Below are positions 25,396 through 34,854 of a DNA stretch of 64,000 bases, piece by piece. The position numbers and the translations under genes are program-made. The stretch lies in contig DAORZT010000003.1 in assembly GCA_035359995.1 (NCBI GenBank), positions 1 to 64,000 on the forward strand. The letters run 5' to 3'. The stretch comes from JAKPCT01 sp029553165. GTDB taxonomy: Bacteria; Bacillota; UBA4882; UBA8346. The notes beneath the pieces were generated by a model. It had not been told where the DNA came from, searched no databases, and was given only the letters and a program-made list of their open reading frames with translations. Every line of letters starts with the position of its first letter. The first letter of the stretch is position 1.

Positions 25396-26008
25396 TTTGC
25401 TCACCCGATACCGTTTGTAACAATTTAAGAATCTCTTGACCTTCAGCTGTTAACCGTTGTGCTTGCTTATCAATAAACGAATAAGAAAAATTTACAAAGA
25501 ACAAAGTCGGAATAGCAATCGCCAAGCCAAATGCAGTTGTATATAAAGCTTCAGCAATCCCCAAACTCAGCTGGGTAGCCTGAGCCCCGCCTACTATTGA
25601 CAATGCCGTAAAAGCTTTAATAATACCGGTTACAGTCCCTAATAACCCAAGTAACGGGCTGGCCGTAATGATTGTGTCTAAAACCCCTAACCCCCGTTCA
25701 AATTTTTTGATCTCGGCCATTCCACTCGATTCCATTACCTGTTCAACCAAATCACGATTGTGTTCCCACTGTTTCAAAGCAGTATCCACCATAATACCCA
25801 GTGAAGAATTCCATTTAGCCGAGACTGCTTTTGCTTCACTGACTTTTCCCTGATATAAATATAACTTAATAAGTCTAATCTCTTTTTCTTCCCATCTATT
25901 TAACCTGCAAAAAAAGAGAATCCGTTCAATAATTATTACTAAAGCCACAACTGAACAAATTCCAAGCGGGATCATAACCACCCCGCCCTTAACAAAAAAA
26001 TCCCACAT
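25379..26008 (-). CDS. exbB: ExbB/TolQ/MotA family motor protein
   Basis: About 209 residues with three membrane segments ('GGVVMIPLGICSVVALVIIIERILFF' region, 'TITASPLLGLLGTVTGIIKAF' and 'LSLGIAEALYTTAFGLAIAIPTLFFVNFSY' regions). The G/A/T-rich family motifs of the second and third helices are intact. GGAGG eight bases before ATG 26008 fixes the start; longer versions begin in the intergenic region. It is the first gene of a five-gene operon: exbB, exbD, tonB, the cohesin-like protein and the SLH protein. Confidence 0.93.
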   Translation of the reverse strand: MWDFFVKGGVVMIPLGICSVVALVIIIERILFFCRLNRWEEKEIRLIKLYLYQGKVSEAKAVSAKWNSSLGIMVDTALKQWEHNRDLVEQVMESSGMAEIKKFERGLGVLDTIITASPLLGLLGTVTGIIKAFTALSIVGGAQATQLSLGIAEALYTTAFGLAIAIPTLFFVNFSYSFIDKQAQRLTAEGQEILKLLQTVSGEQNEAAS

Positions 26009-26214
26009 CTCCCTTGCCTCCAAAATGAAGATTAATTTCGAGCTTAATTTCGACAACCTAATCTTAAATTCCTTTTAAATCCACGAACTTTTAACGGACA
26101 ATTATTTATCGACAAATTCATCAGTGATTAGAAAGGAATTTACCATAAAATAACGAATATCATATAGTTTTATTTTAACAATCAACAATAGACTTAATTA
26201 TCGAGGTATTTCCT

Positions 26215-26865
26215 GTGAATATTAAAGCCTTTATTTTTGATATGGATGGTGTAATTACTGATACCGTTCCCTATCACTATGAGTCATGGAAGCGACTCAG
26301 TGAGGAAGAGAACATCCCGTTTACTAAAGAAGATAACGAACAGCTTTTAGGGCGTTCCCGGCTGGATTCATTAAGAATCTTTTTGAAGGGTAAGAAGATT
26401 ACTCCCCATCGCGAAGCCGAAATGCTTGAGAAGAAAAATCAATACTTTCATGAATTAATCAAAAATTTAAACGAACAGGATTTAATTCCCGGAATCAAAG
26501 ATTTACTGTTGGCGATTCGTAAATTAGGATTGAAGTTAAGTGTTGCATCGTCTAGTAAGAATGCCAAATTTATAATCAGTAAACTGGGGATTGCGCATCT
26601 TTTTGACTGTATTATTGATGGTAATCTGGTAACCAAAGCCAAGCCTGAGCCGGAGCTGTTTTTAAAGACAGCTGACTGCATCGCAGTTAGCCCCTGCAAC
26701 TGCATTGTAGTCGAAGATTCAGCGGCAGGTGTGGAAGCAGCATTGCGCGCCAATATGAAAGTTATCGGAATCGGACCTGAAGAGCGTGTTGGAAAAGCAA
26801 CTTTTAGATATAATAATATCAAAGAAATCAATTTAACAGAGATTTTACATGCAAACCAAAACTAA
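26215..26865 (+). CDS. HAD-family hydrolase, beta-phosphoglucomutase-like
   Basis: 216 residues. HAD motif I is 'FDMDGVITDT', the cap follows, motif II is 'VASSSKNA', motif III comprises the Lys of 'KAKPEPELF', and motif IV is 'VVEDSAAGVEAALRA'. 'DGVITDT..YHY.SW' and 'ASSSKNA' are typical of beta-phosphoglucomutase. It begins with GTG 26215 and opens the lipooligosaccharide gene cluster, so a role with a sugar phosphate of that pathway is possible. It is not of the GmhB (heptose bisphosphatase) type. Confidence 0.82.
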   Translation: MNIKAFIFDMDGVITDTVPYHYESWKRLSEEENIPFTKEDNEQLLGRSRLDSLRIFLKGKKITPHREAEMLEKKNQYFHELIKNLNEQDLIPGIKDLLLAIRKLGLKLSVASSSKNAKFIISKLGIAHLFDCIIDGNLVTKAKPEPELFLKTADCIAVSPCNCIVVEDSAAGVEAALRANMKVIGIGPEERVGKATFRYNNIKEINLTEILHANQN

Positions 26866-26879
26866 ACTTGAGGAGTATT

Positions 26880-27785
26880 ATGAGTTCACGAAGCCAGAAA
26901 CAAACCCAACGTTTTTACTTGAGTTTCTTTGAGTATATTTTATTTCAATTGTTCTTTTTAATAATTAAACTGGTTCCTTTAAATATTGGCTTATGGGTTG
27001 GTAAAAAACTTGGTTTATTCGCATACCTGATTTTAAAATCGCGAAGATTGTTAACAATTGACAATATTAAACAAGCTAAATTGAACGGTCACCTCCGGAC
27101 AGTTACTAACGAAACCAAACTTGCCCAACGAGTTTGGGAAAATCTTGGTATGATTGGCAGTGAATTTTTATATTACTATTCCCGTAATCCGAAGCTTTTA
27201 TTAGACCGGGTAACCGTCAGCGGTGAGGAACATTTAACTAAAGCATTGGAAAAAAACCGGGGTATAATCTTAATCTCACCCCATTTTGGCAATTGGGAAT
27301 TAGCCGGTATCTATCTTTCTTTATCCGGTTACACTCTCAATCCATTGTTTAAAATACAATCAAACAATATTATTGATAAGATAATTCAGGAAAAAAGGCG
27401 GTCAATCGGCATGAAAATAATTCCGCGCAACAGTTTTCTGCGTCCAATCCTTTTAGCCTTAAAACGTAATGAAATTGTCCCGTTTATTATCGATCAGGCT
27501 GATCGTCACGGAATTCCGGTTAACTTCTTTAGCCGGCCTGCTTCTTTTCCGCGTGGCGCGGCTGAATTTGCGCTTAAAACCAAGGCGCCGGTGATTTATT
27601 CCTATATTGAAAGAACATCAAAATTCAATCATCAGATCGTCTTTTCTGAAGAAATCGTCCTCCCGGACACTGGTAATTACGATGACGACCTGAAAACTAC
27701 TGTCGCAATGTTCGCAAAAAAAATGCAAGAAACCATTGAGCAACATCCTGACCAATGGTTGTGGATGCACCGGTTATGGCGTTAA
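26880..27785 (+). CDS. Lipid A biosynthesis acyltransferase (LpxL/HtrB family)
   Basis: About 301 residues. It has an N-terminal membrane anchor ('ILFQLFFLIIKLVPLNIGLWVG') and then the acyltransferase domain with the catalytic H-x4-E in 'SPHFGNWELAG', followed by 'FIIDQADRHG' and 'FFSRPASFPRGAAEFAL'. The family adds secondary acyl chains to lipid A on the inner membrane. GAGGAG six bases before ATG 26880 decides the start. It lies 14 bases after the HAD gene and precedes heptose genes, consistent with lipooligosaccharide assembly. Which acyl position it serves cannot be read. Confidence 0.9.
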   Translation: MSSRSQKQTQRFYLSFFEYILFQLFFLIIKLVPLNIGLWVGKKLGLFAYLILKSRRLLTIDNIKQAKLNGHLRTVTNETKLAQRVWENLGMIGSEFLYYYSRNPKLLLDRVTVSGEEHLTKALEKNRGIILISPHFGNWELAGIYLSLSGYTLNPLFKIQSNNIIDKIIQEKRRSIGMKIIPRNSFLRPILLALKRNEIVPFIIDQADRHGIPVNFFSRPASFPRGAAEFALKTKAPVIYSYIERTSKFNHQIVFSEEIVLPDTGNYDDDLKTTVAMFAKKMQETIEQHPDQWLWMHRLWR

Positions 27786-27829
27786 ATTTAACCAAATTAA
27801 TAATCTGACCTTTTTTGAGGTGGCAACTG

Positions 27830-28819
27830 ATGACAATAAAAAATGTTTTAGCAATTCGCCAAAGCGGTATTGGTGATATTTTATTCACGCTGCCCGCAAT
27901 CAATGTGATTAAATCAAATTATCCGGACTGTAAGATAACGTATTTGACTAAAAAGCGTTTTGCAGTAATTCTGAAAGGGTTTAGCGCAGTTGATGAAGTA
28001 ATTGCAATTGACAGTGATATTTTCCACAGTAAAAATATTGGATTAGCAATCAAATATTCGAAAGAATTGCTATCAAGATTGAAAGCAGGAGAATTTGACC
28101 TAGTAGTTGACTTCCATGGTCAAACTAAAACCGCTCTCTTTGCCTGGTTAACCGGGACGAAGGAACGATGGGGAATTATTAAATCAAACTGCAGTAAACC
28201 CTTTTACAGACATAAGCTGGAGGTTAGCCGCGATCTTCACCGAATCGATCTAAATTTGAAATTGTTAAGTTTGGCCGGATTGAATTGTCAGAATATTACT
28301 AATTCCTTTATTCTTCCTGATGAAGAGTTACAACGGGGTTTAAAACTTTTTAACCAGTGGGGGCTGTCAACTGAAAAACCAACCATCTTCATTCAGCCTT
28401 TTACTAATTATGAATATAAAAACTGGCCGTTGGAGAAGTTCTTTGAACTGGCAAAGTATTGGGACAACCAAGGAATCCAAATATTATTTGGTGGTGGACC
28501 CGGAGATCAAGCCAAATTAGAACAGATTGCCGATCACTTCCCCGTTGCCGCAGGACAAGCCGGCCTGCTGACTACCGGCGCACTGATGCAACTGTCAACC
28601 TTAATTATCGGTGGCGACACCGGAATGCTTCATTTAGCGGTTGCATTAGGCAAAAGGGTGATCATGTTAATGAATACGATCAATCAAACTATGTTTTACC
28701 CCTATGGTCATCCGGAATGGGTGATTACTCCGGAAAACACAGGCAGTCTGGCTGATGTCGATTTATCAAAAGTCATTGAAGCAATAGATGGTTTCTTAAG
28801 GGAGAATTGCCATGATTGA
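27830..28819 (+). CDS. Glycosyltransferase family 9 (heptosyltransferase-like)
   Basis: About 329 residues, two Rossmann domains. It starts with 'IRQSGIGDILFTLPAINVIK', the typical GT9 opening. Later it has 'NWPLEKFFELAKYW' and the C-terminal nucleotide-sugar site 'IIGGDTGMLHLAVALGK'. GT9 enzymes add heptose to the inner core of lipopolysaccharide from ADP-heptose. GAGGTGG upstream supports ATG 27830. Its stop overlaps the start of hldC by 8 bases. The exact linkage is unknown. Confidence 0.88.
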   Translation: MTIKNVLAIRQSGIGDILFTLPAINVIKSNYPDCKITYLTKKRFAVILKGFSAVDEVIAIDSDIFHSKNIGLAIKYSKELLSRLKAGEFDLVVDFHGQTKTALFAWLTGTKERWGIIKSNCSKPFYRHKLEVSRDLHRIDLNLKLLSLAGLNCQNITNSFILPDEELQRGLKLFNQWGLSTEKPTIFIQPFTNYEYKNWPLEKFFELAKYWDNQGIQILFGGGPGDQAKLEQIADHFPVAAGQAGLLTTGALMQLSTLIIGGDTGMLHLAVALGKRVIMLMNTINQTMFYPYGHPEWVITPENTGSLADVDLSKVIEAIDGFLRENCHD

Positions 28820-29294
28820 TGAACAGATTATTACTCCGGGCCAACTTCACATTTTTGCACAACAGTGGCACCGGCAAAACTTAAAAATTGTCCTGACTAA
28901 TGGTTGTTTTGATATCTTCCATGCCGGACATCTGAAGACATTCATTGAAGCTAAAAAGTATGGTGATATTTTAATTGTTGGTATTAACAGTGATGAATCA
29001 GTCCGGGTATTGAAAGGAGAAACCCGTCCGATCATCTCTGAACATGACCGAAGTTTAATGATCGCCGCTTTAAAACCCGTTGACTATGTTACAATCTTTA
29101 ATGAAGCAAACGCTTGTAACTTGATTGAAATCATTAAACCGCATATTTACGTCAAGGGCGGGGATTATAAGCTTGACAGTTTACCAGAGAAAGACAGCTT
29201 GCTCCGGCAGAAAGTTGATGTAAAATTCATCCCTCTAGTTGCAGGAATTTCAACTTCAATAATCATTGAAAAAATAAAAAATGCAAATATCTAA
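28812..29294 (+). CDS. hldC: D-glycero-beta-D-manno-heptose 1-phosphate adenylyltransferase
   Basis: 160 residues. Nucleotidyltransferase fold with 'LTNGCFDIFHAGH', where HAGH is the HxGH motif, plus 'VGINSDESVR' and the C-terminal 'GISTSIIIEKI' region. It forms ADP-heptose from heptose 1-phosphate. In Escherichia coli this activity is the C-terminal half of HldE (RfaE); here it is a separate gene, directly before the separate kinase gene. The start overlaps the preceding gene, with AAGGGAG upstream. Confidence 0.93.
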   Translation: MIDEQIITPGQLHIFAQQWHRQNLKIVLTNGCFDIFHAGHLKTFIEAKKYGDILIVGINSDESVRVLKGETRPIISEHDRSLMIAALKPVDYVTIFNEANACNLIEIIKPHIYVKGGDYKLDSLPEKDSLLRQKVDVKFIPLVAGISTSIIIEKIKNANI

Positions 29295-29314
29295 GGTAAA
29301 TAGGTGATTGATTA

Positions 29315-30286
29315 ATGCTCAACTTTTTAGAAAAATTCAAGCAACAAAATGTTCTGGTATTTGGCGATATTATTGCTGACACTTATGAATTTGGAATGAT
29401 TAAAAGAATGTCCCGCGAAGCTCCAATTCCAATCGTTGAGTTTCAATCAGAAAAAACCGTTCCCGGAGGAGCCGGTAACGTCTTATATAACTTAAAATCG
29501 TTATCCGCCAACCCGATACCGGTAAGTGTCATTGGAACCGACAGCAACGGTCAAAATCTGCTTGATTGCTTTAAAATTAAAGCAATTGAAACTGATGGTA
29601 TTATTACTACTGAAACTGTTCATACGACTACGAAAAGAAGGATTCTCGCCCAGGGTGAACATACCGTAAGGCAACAGATTTTACGTTTGGACCGCTTACC
29701 GGATAAAGCGCTTGATGATAACGTTCTTTCACAATTATGGGATATTTATATTCAAAAAATCGAATCCGTCCAGGCGATCATTATTTCTGACTATCATTTA
29801 CCTGCTTTCCCCGAAAACTTCCTAATTAAAGTGGCTAATTATGCTGTCCAAAAAGGAAAATTGGTTGTGGTGGATTCACGACATCGATTATTAAAATTTA
29901 AAAACGTTTCCCTGGTGACTCCCAATCTGGCTGAAACCGAGGAAGCTCTGGGAAAAGAGCTCAAAAACGAGGATGATCTGAAGAACGCAGCCATCTCAAT
30001 CCAAAACCAGATCAACTCCCGTTTGGTCTTGATCACTCTGGGTGATCAAGGCATGGCTCTTTTAGACTGGAATCAAAACTTTGAAATCATCCCGGTCTTT
30101 AGTAAACAAGAGGTTTTTGATGTTAGCGGGGCCGGAGATACCGTCGTTGCCGCAATCACGTTAGGCATTATTTCCGGAATGCAACCGATCGAAGCAGCAA
30201 AATTCTCCAATATTGCTGCCGGGATCGTCGTTAGAAAACTGGGAACCGCCACTGTCAGTTTGGAAGAGATCAAACCTTTAATCTAA
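29315..30286 (+). CDS. hldA: D-glycero-beta-D-manno-heptose-7-phosphate kinase
   Basis: 323 residues, PfkB/ribokinase family. The N-terminal signature 'VPGGAGNVLYNL' and the C-terminal signature 'DVSGAGDTVVAAI', with the catalytic Asp, are both present. 'RMSREAPIPIVEF' near the start is typical of HldA/HldE. It produces heptose 1,7-bisphosphate. It follows hldC by 20 bases. The isomerase gmhA and the phosphatase gmhB are not in this window. Confidence 0.93.
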   Translation: MLNFLEKFKQQNVLVFGDIIADTYEFGMIKRMSREAPIPIVEFQSEKTVPGGAGNVLYNLKSLSANPIPVSVIGTDSNGQNLLDCFKIKAIETDGIITTETVHTTTKRRILAQGEHTVRQQILRLDRLPDKALDDNVLSQLWDIYIQKIESVQAIIISDYHLPAFPENFLIKVANYAVQKGKLVVVDSRHRLLKFKNVSLVTPNLAETEEALGKELKNEDDLKNAAISIQNQINSRLVLITLGDQGMALLDWNQNFEIIPVFSKQEVFDVSGAGDTVVAAITLGIISGMQPIEAAKFSNIAAGIVVRKLGTATVSLEEIKPLI

Positions 30287-30307
30287 AAACTTAGGGAAGG
30301 AATTATT

Positions 30308-31552
30308 ATGCTTTTATTAAATAATCAATCAAATATCAAATCGAAAATAATTTATTTTTTGTTAATTCTATTTGCAATCACCTTAGTTATCAAAGATAAC
30401 ATTGCCGACGGAATTGCCTTTTTAATTCTGATAAATTGGTTATGGCTTTATTATACTTCCGAAAAAAGAGCTACAATACCTAATTATTTTGATAAATCGA
30501 TTCATTTGTTTTTTATAGTATTCATAATAGCATTGATTGCTACTTTCAATTCTTATGTTTCATTAAAACTACAATTGAGTGCTGTCAAAGCATTACTTGG
30601 TTTTTTTGCACCCTTTTTGATCTATTTCATGATTAAGTCGATCGATTTATCTCAGCAACAAACAAAGTATATCATTCTTGGTTATGGACTAACGGTTATC
30701 GGTCTAATTTTATCCAAAATATTTACCTCTTTTGCTACGCCATTTAGTATCAGTAACCGATTTCACATCCTTAACATGCATCCTAATGATTCAGCAGCAA
30801 TTATTTCGATAGTCTGTATCATATTTTTAATTTTTTCATTGAAAGAAGCCAAAAAACCTTTAATCGCACTTTACATAGCTGCATTAGTCCTATCGCTTTA
30901 TGCTTTAATCATCACATACTCCCGTAGTTGCTGGATTGGAATCATTGCTGCTTTTGCTTGGACTTATTTAAGTAAAATTAAATTTATTAAGAAAGAAGTT
31001 CTATTAAAAAAAGTCTTACCGTTAACAATAATAATCATTGTCATAACATTTGTAAGTGTCCCTAATCTATTAGAGCGTTTTTACAGCATGTTTGACTTAA
31101 GATATAGTAGTAATGAGTCCAGAATCGTGATCTGGAAAACCTGTTTATCAATCTTTAATAAACTTCCTTGGTTATCAGTAGGTCAAAATAAATTTTTTGG
31201 GATTGGAATTAAAAATTTTAGTATTGTCTTTGAGCAATTTATCCCAAACCATTATGAATTTGTACCTCACGCTCACAATAATTTTCTGCATATCTTAATT
31301 GAACATGGAATCTTAGGTCTAATTGCATTTACAATCTTATTTATTTCGATGTTTATCAAAGCTTTTGAATTTAATAAAAGATTTAAAGACTCAACTTTAC
31401 CACCAATTTTAATCAATTGCCTACTCTTTCTTTTCTTCAGCGGATTTACCGATTTTTTCTTTAAGGACAAGAGCATCCTCTACTTTATCATGCTTTTATT
31501 TGGATTTTTAACAAGACAAAATAATGAACTTCAAATTCAAAAGAAAGATTGA
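30308..31552 (+). CDS. waaL: O-antigen ligase-like membrane protein (Wzy_C family)
   Basis: 414 residues with about ten or more transmembrane segments. A large extracytoplasmic loop carries 'SRIVIWKTCLSIF' and the motif 'PHAHNNFLHILIEHGILGL', which is typical of WaaL ligases and Wzy polymerases. It would join a polymer to lipid A-core at the outer face of the inner membrane. Its place between heptose genes favours a ligase, but no O-antigen polymer genes are near, so polymerase or another ligase role remains open. It shows the lowest GC of the cluster by eye. Confidence 0.82.
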   Translation: MLLLNNQSNIKSKIIYFLLILFAITLVIKDNIADGIAFLILINWLWLYYTSEKRATIPNYFDKSIHLFFIVFIIALIATFNSYVSLKLQLSAVKALLGFFAPFLIYFMIKSIDLSQQQTKYIILGYGLTVIGLILSKIFTSFATPFSISNRFHILNMHPNDSAAIISIVCIIFLIFSLKEAKKPLIALYIAALVLSLYALIITYSRSCWIGIIAAFAWTYLSKIKFIKKEVLLKKVLPLTIIIIVITFVSVPNLLERFYSMFDLRYSSNESRIVIWKTCLSIFNKLPWLSVGQNKFFGIGIKNFSIVFEQFIPNHYEFVPHAHNNFLHILIEHGILGLIAFTILFISMFIKAFEFNKRFKDSTLPPILINCLLFLFFSGFTDFFFKDKSILYFIMLLFGFLTRQNNELQIQKKD

Positions 31553-31615
31553 TGTTTCCAATAAATCTGAATAATATCTTTGATTGAAATATTAATAACA
31601 TTGGAGCCCAACACA

Positions 31616-32650
31616 ATGAAAATATTGTTAATTAATCTAATGTATATTGGCGACTTACTGTTTTCGACTCCGTTGATACATTCTTTAAAGAGTGTTAATC
31701 CTGATAATACTATTGATATCATTATTGATGAAAAGTATCTTGAGATCGTTAAATTCAATCCATACCTTAATTCAGTAATCCCGATCAATCGTTCCAGTTT
31801 TTCGAACAATCCAAAACGTAATTTGCAGTTCATTGCCAAAATCAGAAAAGAACGATACGATTTAGCCTTGAATTTACATTATAATGAACGGACTACAATG
31901 TTTACGGCATTCAGTGGTGCTAAAATCCGGACCGGTTTCGCCAAATCAGGACCATACAGCCTCTTCTATAACAAACGAATTAAAGTTAATCCAAATCAAC
32001 ATAAAGCTGATGAATATTTAGAAATACTCAACCATTTAGGATTTGAACCAATACCAAACATCGGATTGGAAATGTTTGTTGACGAACGTTCGCAAGCAGA
32101 AGCCGACCTGATGTGGACTAGTGCCGGTCTTCAATCCAAAAACGGTATAATCGGTATCAATGCAGGTGGCAATTGGCAAACCAAACGCTGGCCGGAAGCA
32201 AATTTTGCACAACTGGTCACGCAATTGGACAAAGAAGGCTTGACTCCGGTCTTCTTTGGGGGACCAATGGATAAACCATACGTTACGAATATTTTACAGC
32301 AAACTTCTGTACAACCGGTTGTCTTTACAGGTAAAATAAGTTTACTGCATTTAGCAGCAATGATTAAAAAATGCGACGTCTTTATAAGTGGTGACAGTGG
32401 TCCAATGCATATTGCCGCATCACAACAAACGCCAATAGTCGCCATTTATGGACCGACCGATCCCCAATTTTTTGGTCCTTATAAAGTTAAACATCAAATC
32501 GTTAAAAATGAATTACCTTGTTCAGGTTGTAATCGAAAAACCTGCGTCAGACACGCTTGTATGAAATCGATCATTCCGGAACAGGTTTTAAAAGCAACAA
32601 TTCAACTTCTACAGTCAAATCATGATGAATTGATAAAAAAACTAGGCTAA
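31616..32650 (+). CDS. Glycosyltransferase family 9 (heptosyltransferase II-like)
   Basis: About 344 residues. It opens with 'LLINLMYIGDLLFSTPLIHSL' and continues with 'GINAGGNWQTKRWPEANFAQL' split by the donor site. 'FISGDSGPMHIAASQQTPIVA' and 'YGPTDPQFFGPY' follow. A Cys cluster near the C-terminus (C-x2-C-x4-C-x4-C in 'CSGCNRKTCVRHACM') is like that of many WaaF proteins. GGAG nine bases before ATG 31616 supports this start. This is the second GT9 gene of the cluster, so two successive heptose additions are likely. Confidence 0.9.
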   Translation: MKILLINLMYIGDLLFSTPLIHSLKSVNPDNTIDIIIDEKYLEIVKFNPYLNSVIPINRSSFSNNPKRNLQFIAKIRKERYDLALNLHYNERTTMFTAFSGAKIRTGFAKSGPYSLFYNKRIKVNPNQHKADEYLEILNHLGFEPIPNIGLEMFVDERSQAEADLMWTSAGLQSKNGIIGINAGGNWQTKRWPEANFAQLVTQLDKEGLTPVFFGGPMDKPYVTNILQQTSVQPVVFTGKISLLHLAAMIKKCDVFISGDSGPMHIAASQQTPIVAIYGPTDPQFFGPYKVKHQIVKNELPCSGCNRKTCVRHACMKSIIPEQVLKATIQLLQSNHDELIKKLG

Positions 32651-32716
32651 GATTAGCAGATTTTTGAAACATTTTAGTTAATTCGATATAATACCAAGAA
32701 ATGATTGGAGTTTGCG

Positions 32717-33829
32717 ATGGACTCGAACAAAATTATCCACTTTGTCTGGGGTGGCAATACTGGTTCCACCAAGTTAGTTTTAGATCTGGTAGCTACTCAG
32801 AATCAAAATGGTAATTTCAATGTTTTATTGGTTTTAAGAGGCAACCCGGCAAATAATCAGCCTCTCGTAGATGAATTAAAATCAAGAGGAATTCGATTTC
32901 AATTCGTTCCCAAAAAACCAAAGTATTCAATGATCTTTAAATTGATTAAAATCATTAAAGAATTTAAGCCTGAGATCGTCGTTGCCCATGGTTATCGGGA
33001 ACATATTTATGGAAGAATCGCTGCAATTATCGCTAAAACTCCTTTAATCTTCCAAGTTGAACACAATACTGATAAATATACTTTCAAACTCTACTTAATG
33101 TCGCGACTTTTAACTCGATTTACCGACAAAATAATCTGTGTTTCAACTGCAGTAAAAGAACATTTAATAAAAGAAGGTTTTGACAGCAATAAATTGGTGG
33201 TAATCCATAATGGTATTGATCTGAAAAAATATTTACCAGACAATGATAATAACTACTCCCAAAGAAAACGGGAAATTATCATGGTCGCCCGGTTTGCTCC
33301 ACAAAAGGACCATTATGCGCTGATTCAGGCCGCCAAAATTCTGAAAGAACAAAATCAACCAATCGCAATTAATTTTGTCGGAGATGGTGAAACTAAAGAA
33401 AGGTATCAGACTCTATGTAAGGAATTACAGCTGGAAGATTATGTCCGCTTTTGGGGTCAACGGACTGATGTACCTAACCTTTTGGCTCAACATCAAATTT
33501 TTGCGTTAATCACCCATTACGAGGGATTTGGTCTGGTGGTAGCCGAAGCAATGGCCGCCGGATGCCTGGTAATTGCCAGTAATGTTCCTGCCATCGCTGA
33601 ACTAATCAAGGATCGCGAAACAGGTTTCCTGGTTCAACCCTCTGATGCGAATGGATTGGCCAACATTATTGCGGAAATCATTAATAATCAGGATTTAGCC
33701 CAAAAAATTGCACTCCAGGGGCAAAAATTTGCGTTAGCTAATTTTGGACTTCCAACGATGGTTGAAAAATATGAAAAACTCTTCATCGAAGAATATAATG
33801 CCAAAATTAATACTGCTAATAAACTTTAG
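32717..33829 (+). CDS. Glycosyltransferase family 4
   Basis: About 370 residues, GT-B fold. The N-terminal glycine-rich site appears as 'VWGGNTGSTKLVLDL'. The C-terminal domain has 'MVARFAPQKDHYALIQA' and the E-x7-E motif in 'HYEGFGLVVAEAMAAG'. The acceptor is probably the lipooligosaccharide core. TTGGAG before ATG 32717 supports this start. It sits between the second heptosyltransferase and a family 2 glycosyltransferase. Confidence 0.9.
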   Translation: MDSNKIIHFVWGGNTGSTKLVLDLVATQNQNGNFNVLLVLRGNPANNQPLVDELKSRGIRFQFVPKKPKYSMIFKLIKIIKEFKPEIVVAHGYREHIYGRIAAIIAKTPLIFQVEHNTDKYTFKLYLMSRLLTRFTDKIICVSTAVKEHLIKEGFDSNKLVVIHNGIDLKKYLPDNDNNYSQRKREIIMVARFAPQKDHYALIQAAKILKEQNQPIAINFVGDGETKERYQTLCKELQLEDYVRFWGQRTDVPNLLAQHQIFALITHYEGFGLVVAEAMAAGCLVIASNVPAIAELIKDRETGFLVQPSDANGLANIIAEIINNQDLAQKIALQGQKFALANFGLPTMVEKYEKLFIEEYNAKINTANKL

Positions 33830-33876
33830 CATTCACCAACCACACTAAGAAATATGATCTTTTTTGAGGAGAATTA

Positions 33877-34854
33877 ATGATGAACCAACCGTTAGTCAGC
33901 GCTGTTGTGCCAACTTATAACGCTTCCAAGACGATCAAATATGTATTGGATTCGATAATTAACCAAACCTATAAAAATATTGAGATCATCGTTGTTGACG
34001 ATGGATCGAGTGACGGGACCCCGGAATTGGTTACCCAATACCCGCAAGTGAAACTGATCACCCAAAAAAATCAAGGCGCAAGTATGGCGCGTAACCGTGG
34101 TGTTGCCGAAGCTACAGGTGAATATATTGCGTTTCTTGATTCTGATGACTTATGGCATCCTCAAAAGATTGAACTCCAACTGCAAGTTGCCGGAGAGTTT
34201 CCCAATTTCGGCATAATCGGTACCGATATCAATAAAATTAAAAAAATCCCTTCAAATAAGTATAAACCCTCTTTTGAAGAACGGTTTACCAGTCTGCCCC
34301 AACTTCAAGAGATTGATTTTTATCAATATATGGTCCGAACACAAGTATTGCCGTCAGCAGTACTGATCCGCAAAGCGGTATTCGAAGCAGCCGGCGGATT
34401 TGATCCCAAATGGATCTCCGGACAGGACCGTGAACTGTGGCTTAGAATCTCCTATAATTATCCAACTTACAAAATTCCAATCACTTTAGTCCAGTATTAT
34501 GTTGGTGGCGGCGGTAACAATCATCTCTCCGCCAGACGCAAACTAAGCGGCATGGTAAACTCGGTTTTAATGATTGAACAATGGCTTCCCTCAAGACCAG
34601 GCACTCTGGATGTTGACCGGAAACTGGACGCGGAAAAGTTTAATGCCATCTACTATCAGCGGGTTTATAAAAAAGCCAAAGATATGCTTCGTTATGGTGA
34701 CGATCAACTATTCGAACTCTACTTCAACCATTTTGCTTACGTCTTCGGAGACAAAGCGCCACAAATTAAAGCAAAACTGCAACGTTCCAAATTTATGTAC
34801 TTTTTCAACCGCAAACTGACGGTTACTGAAGATGTCGTCAAAAACTTACAATAA
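33877..34854 (+). CDS. Glycosyltransferase family 2
   Basis: 325 residues, GT-A fold. It has the opening 'SAVVPTYNASKTIKYVLDSI', the nucleotide site 'IIVVDDGSSDGTPEL', 'GASMARNRGVAEATGEY' and the metal-binding 'FLDSDD'. It ends the plus-strand sugar-transfer cluster. Its last 9 bases overlap the end of the convergent waaA gene. ATG 33877 or 33880 follows GAGGAG. The sugar it transfers is unknown. Confidence 0.9.
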   Translation: MMNQPLVSAVVPTYNASKTIKYVLDSIINQTYKNIEIIVVDDGSSDGTPELVTQYPQVKLITQKNQGASMARNRGVAEATGEYIAFLDSDDLWHPQKIELQLQVAGEFPNFGIIGTDINKIKKIPSNKYKPSFEERFTSLPQLQEIDFYQYMVRTQVLPSAVLIRKAVFEAAGGFDPKWISGQDRELWLRISYNYPTYKIPITLVQYYVGGGGNNHLSARRKLSGMVNSVLMIEQWLPSRPGTLDVDRKLDAEKFNAIYYQRVYKKAKDMLRYGDDQLFELYFNHFAYVFGDKAPQIKAKLQRSKFMYFFNRKLTVTEDVVKNLQ

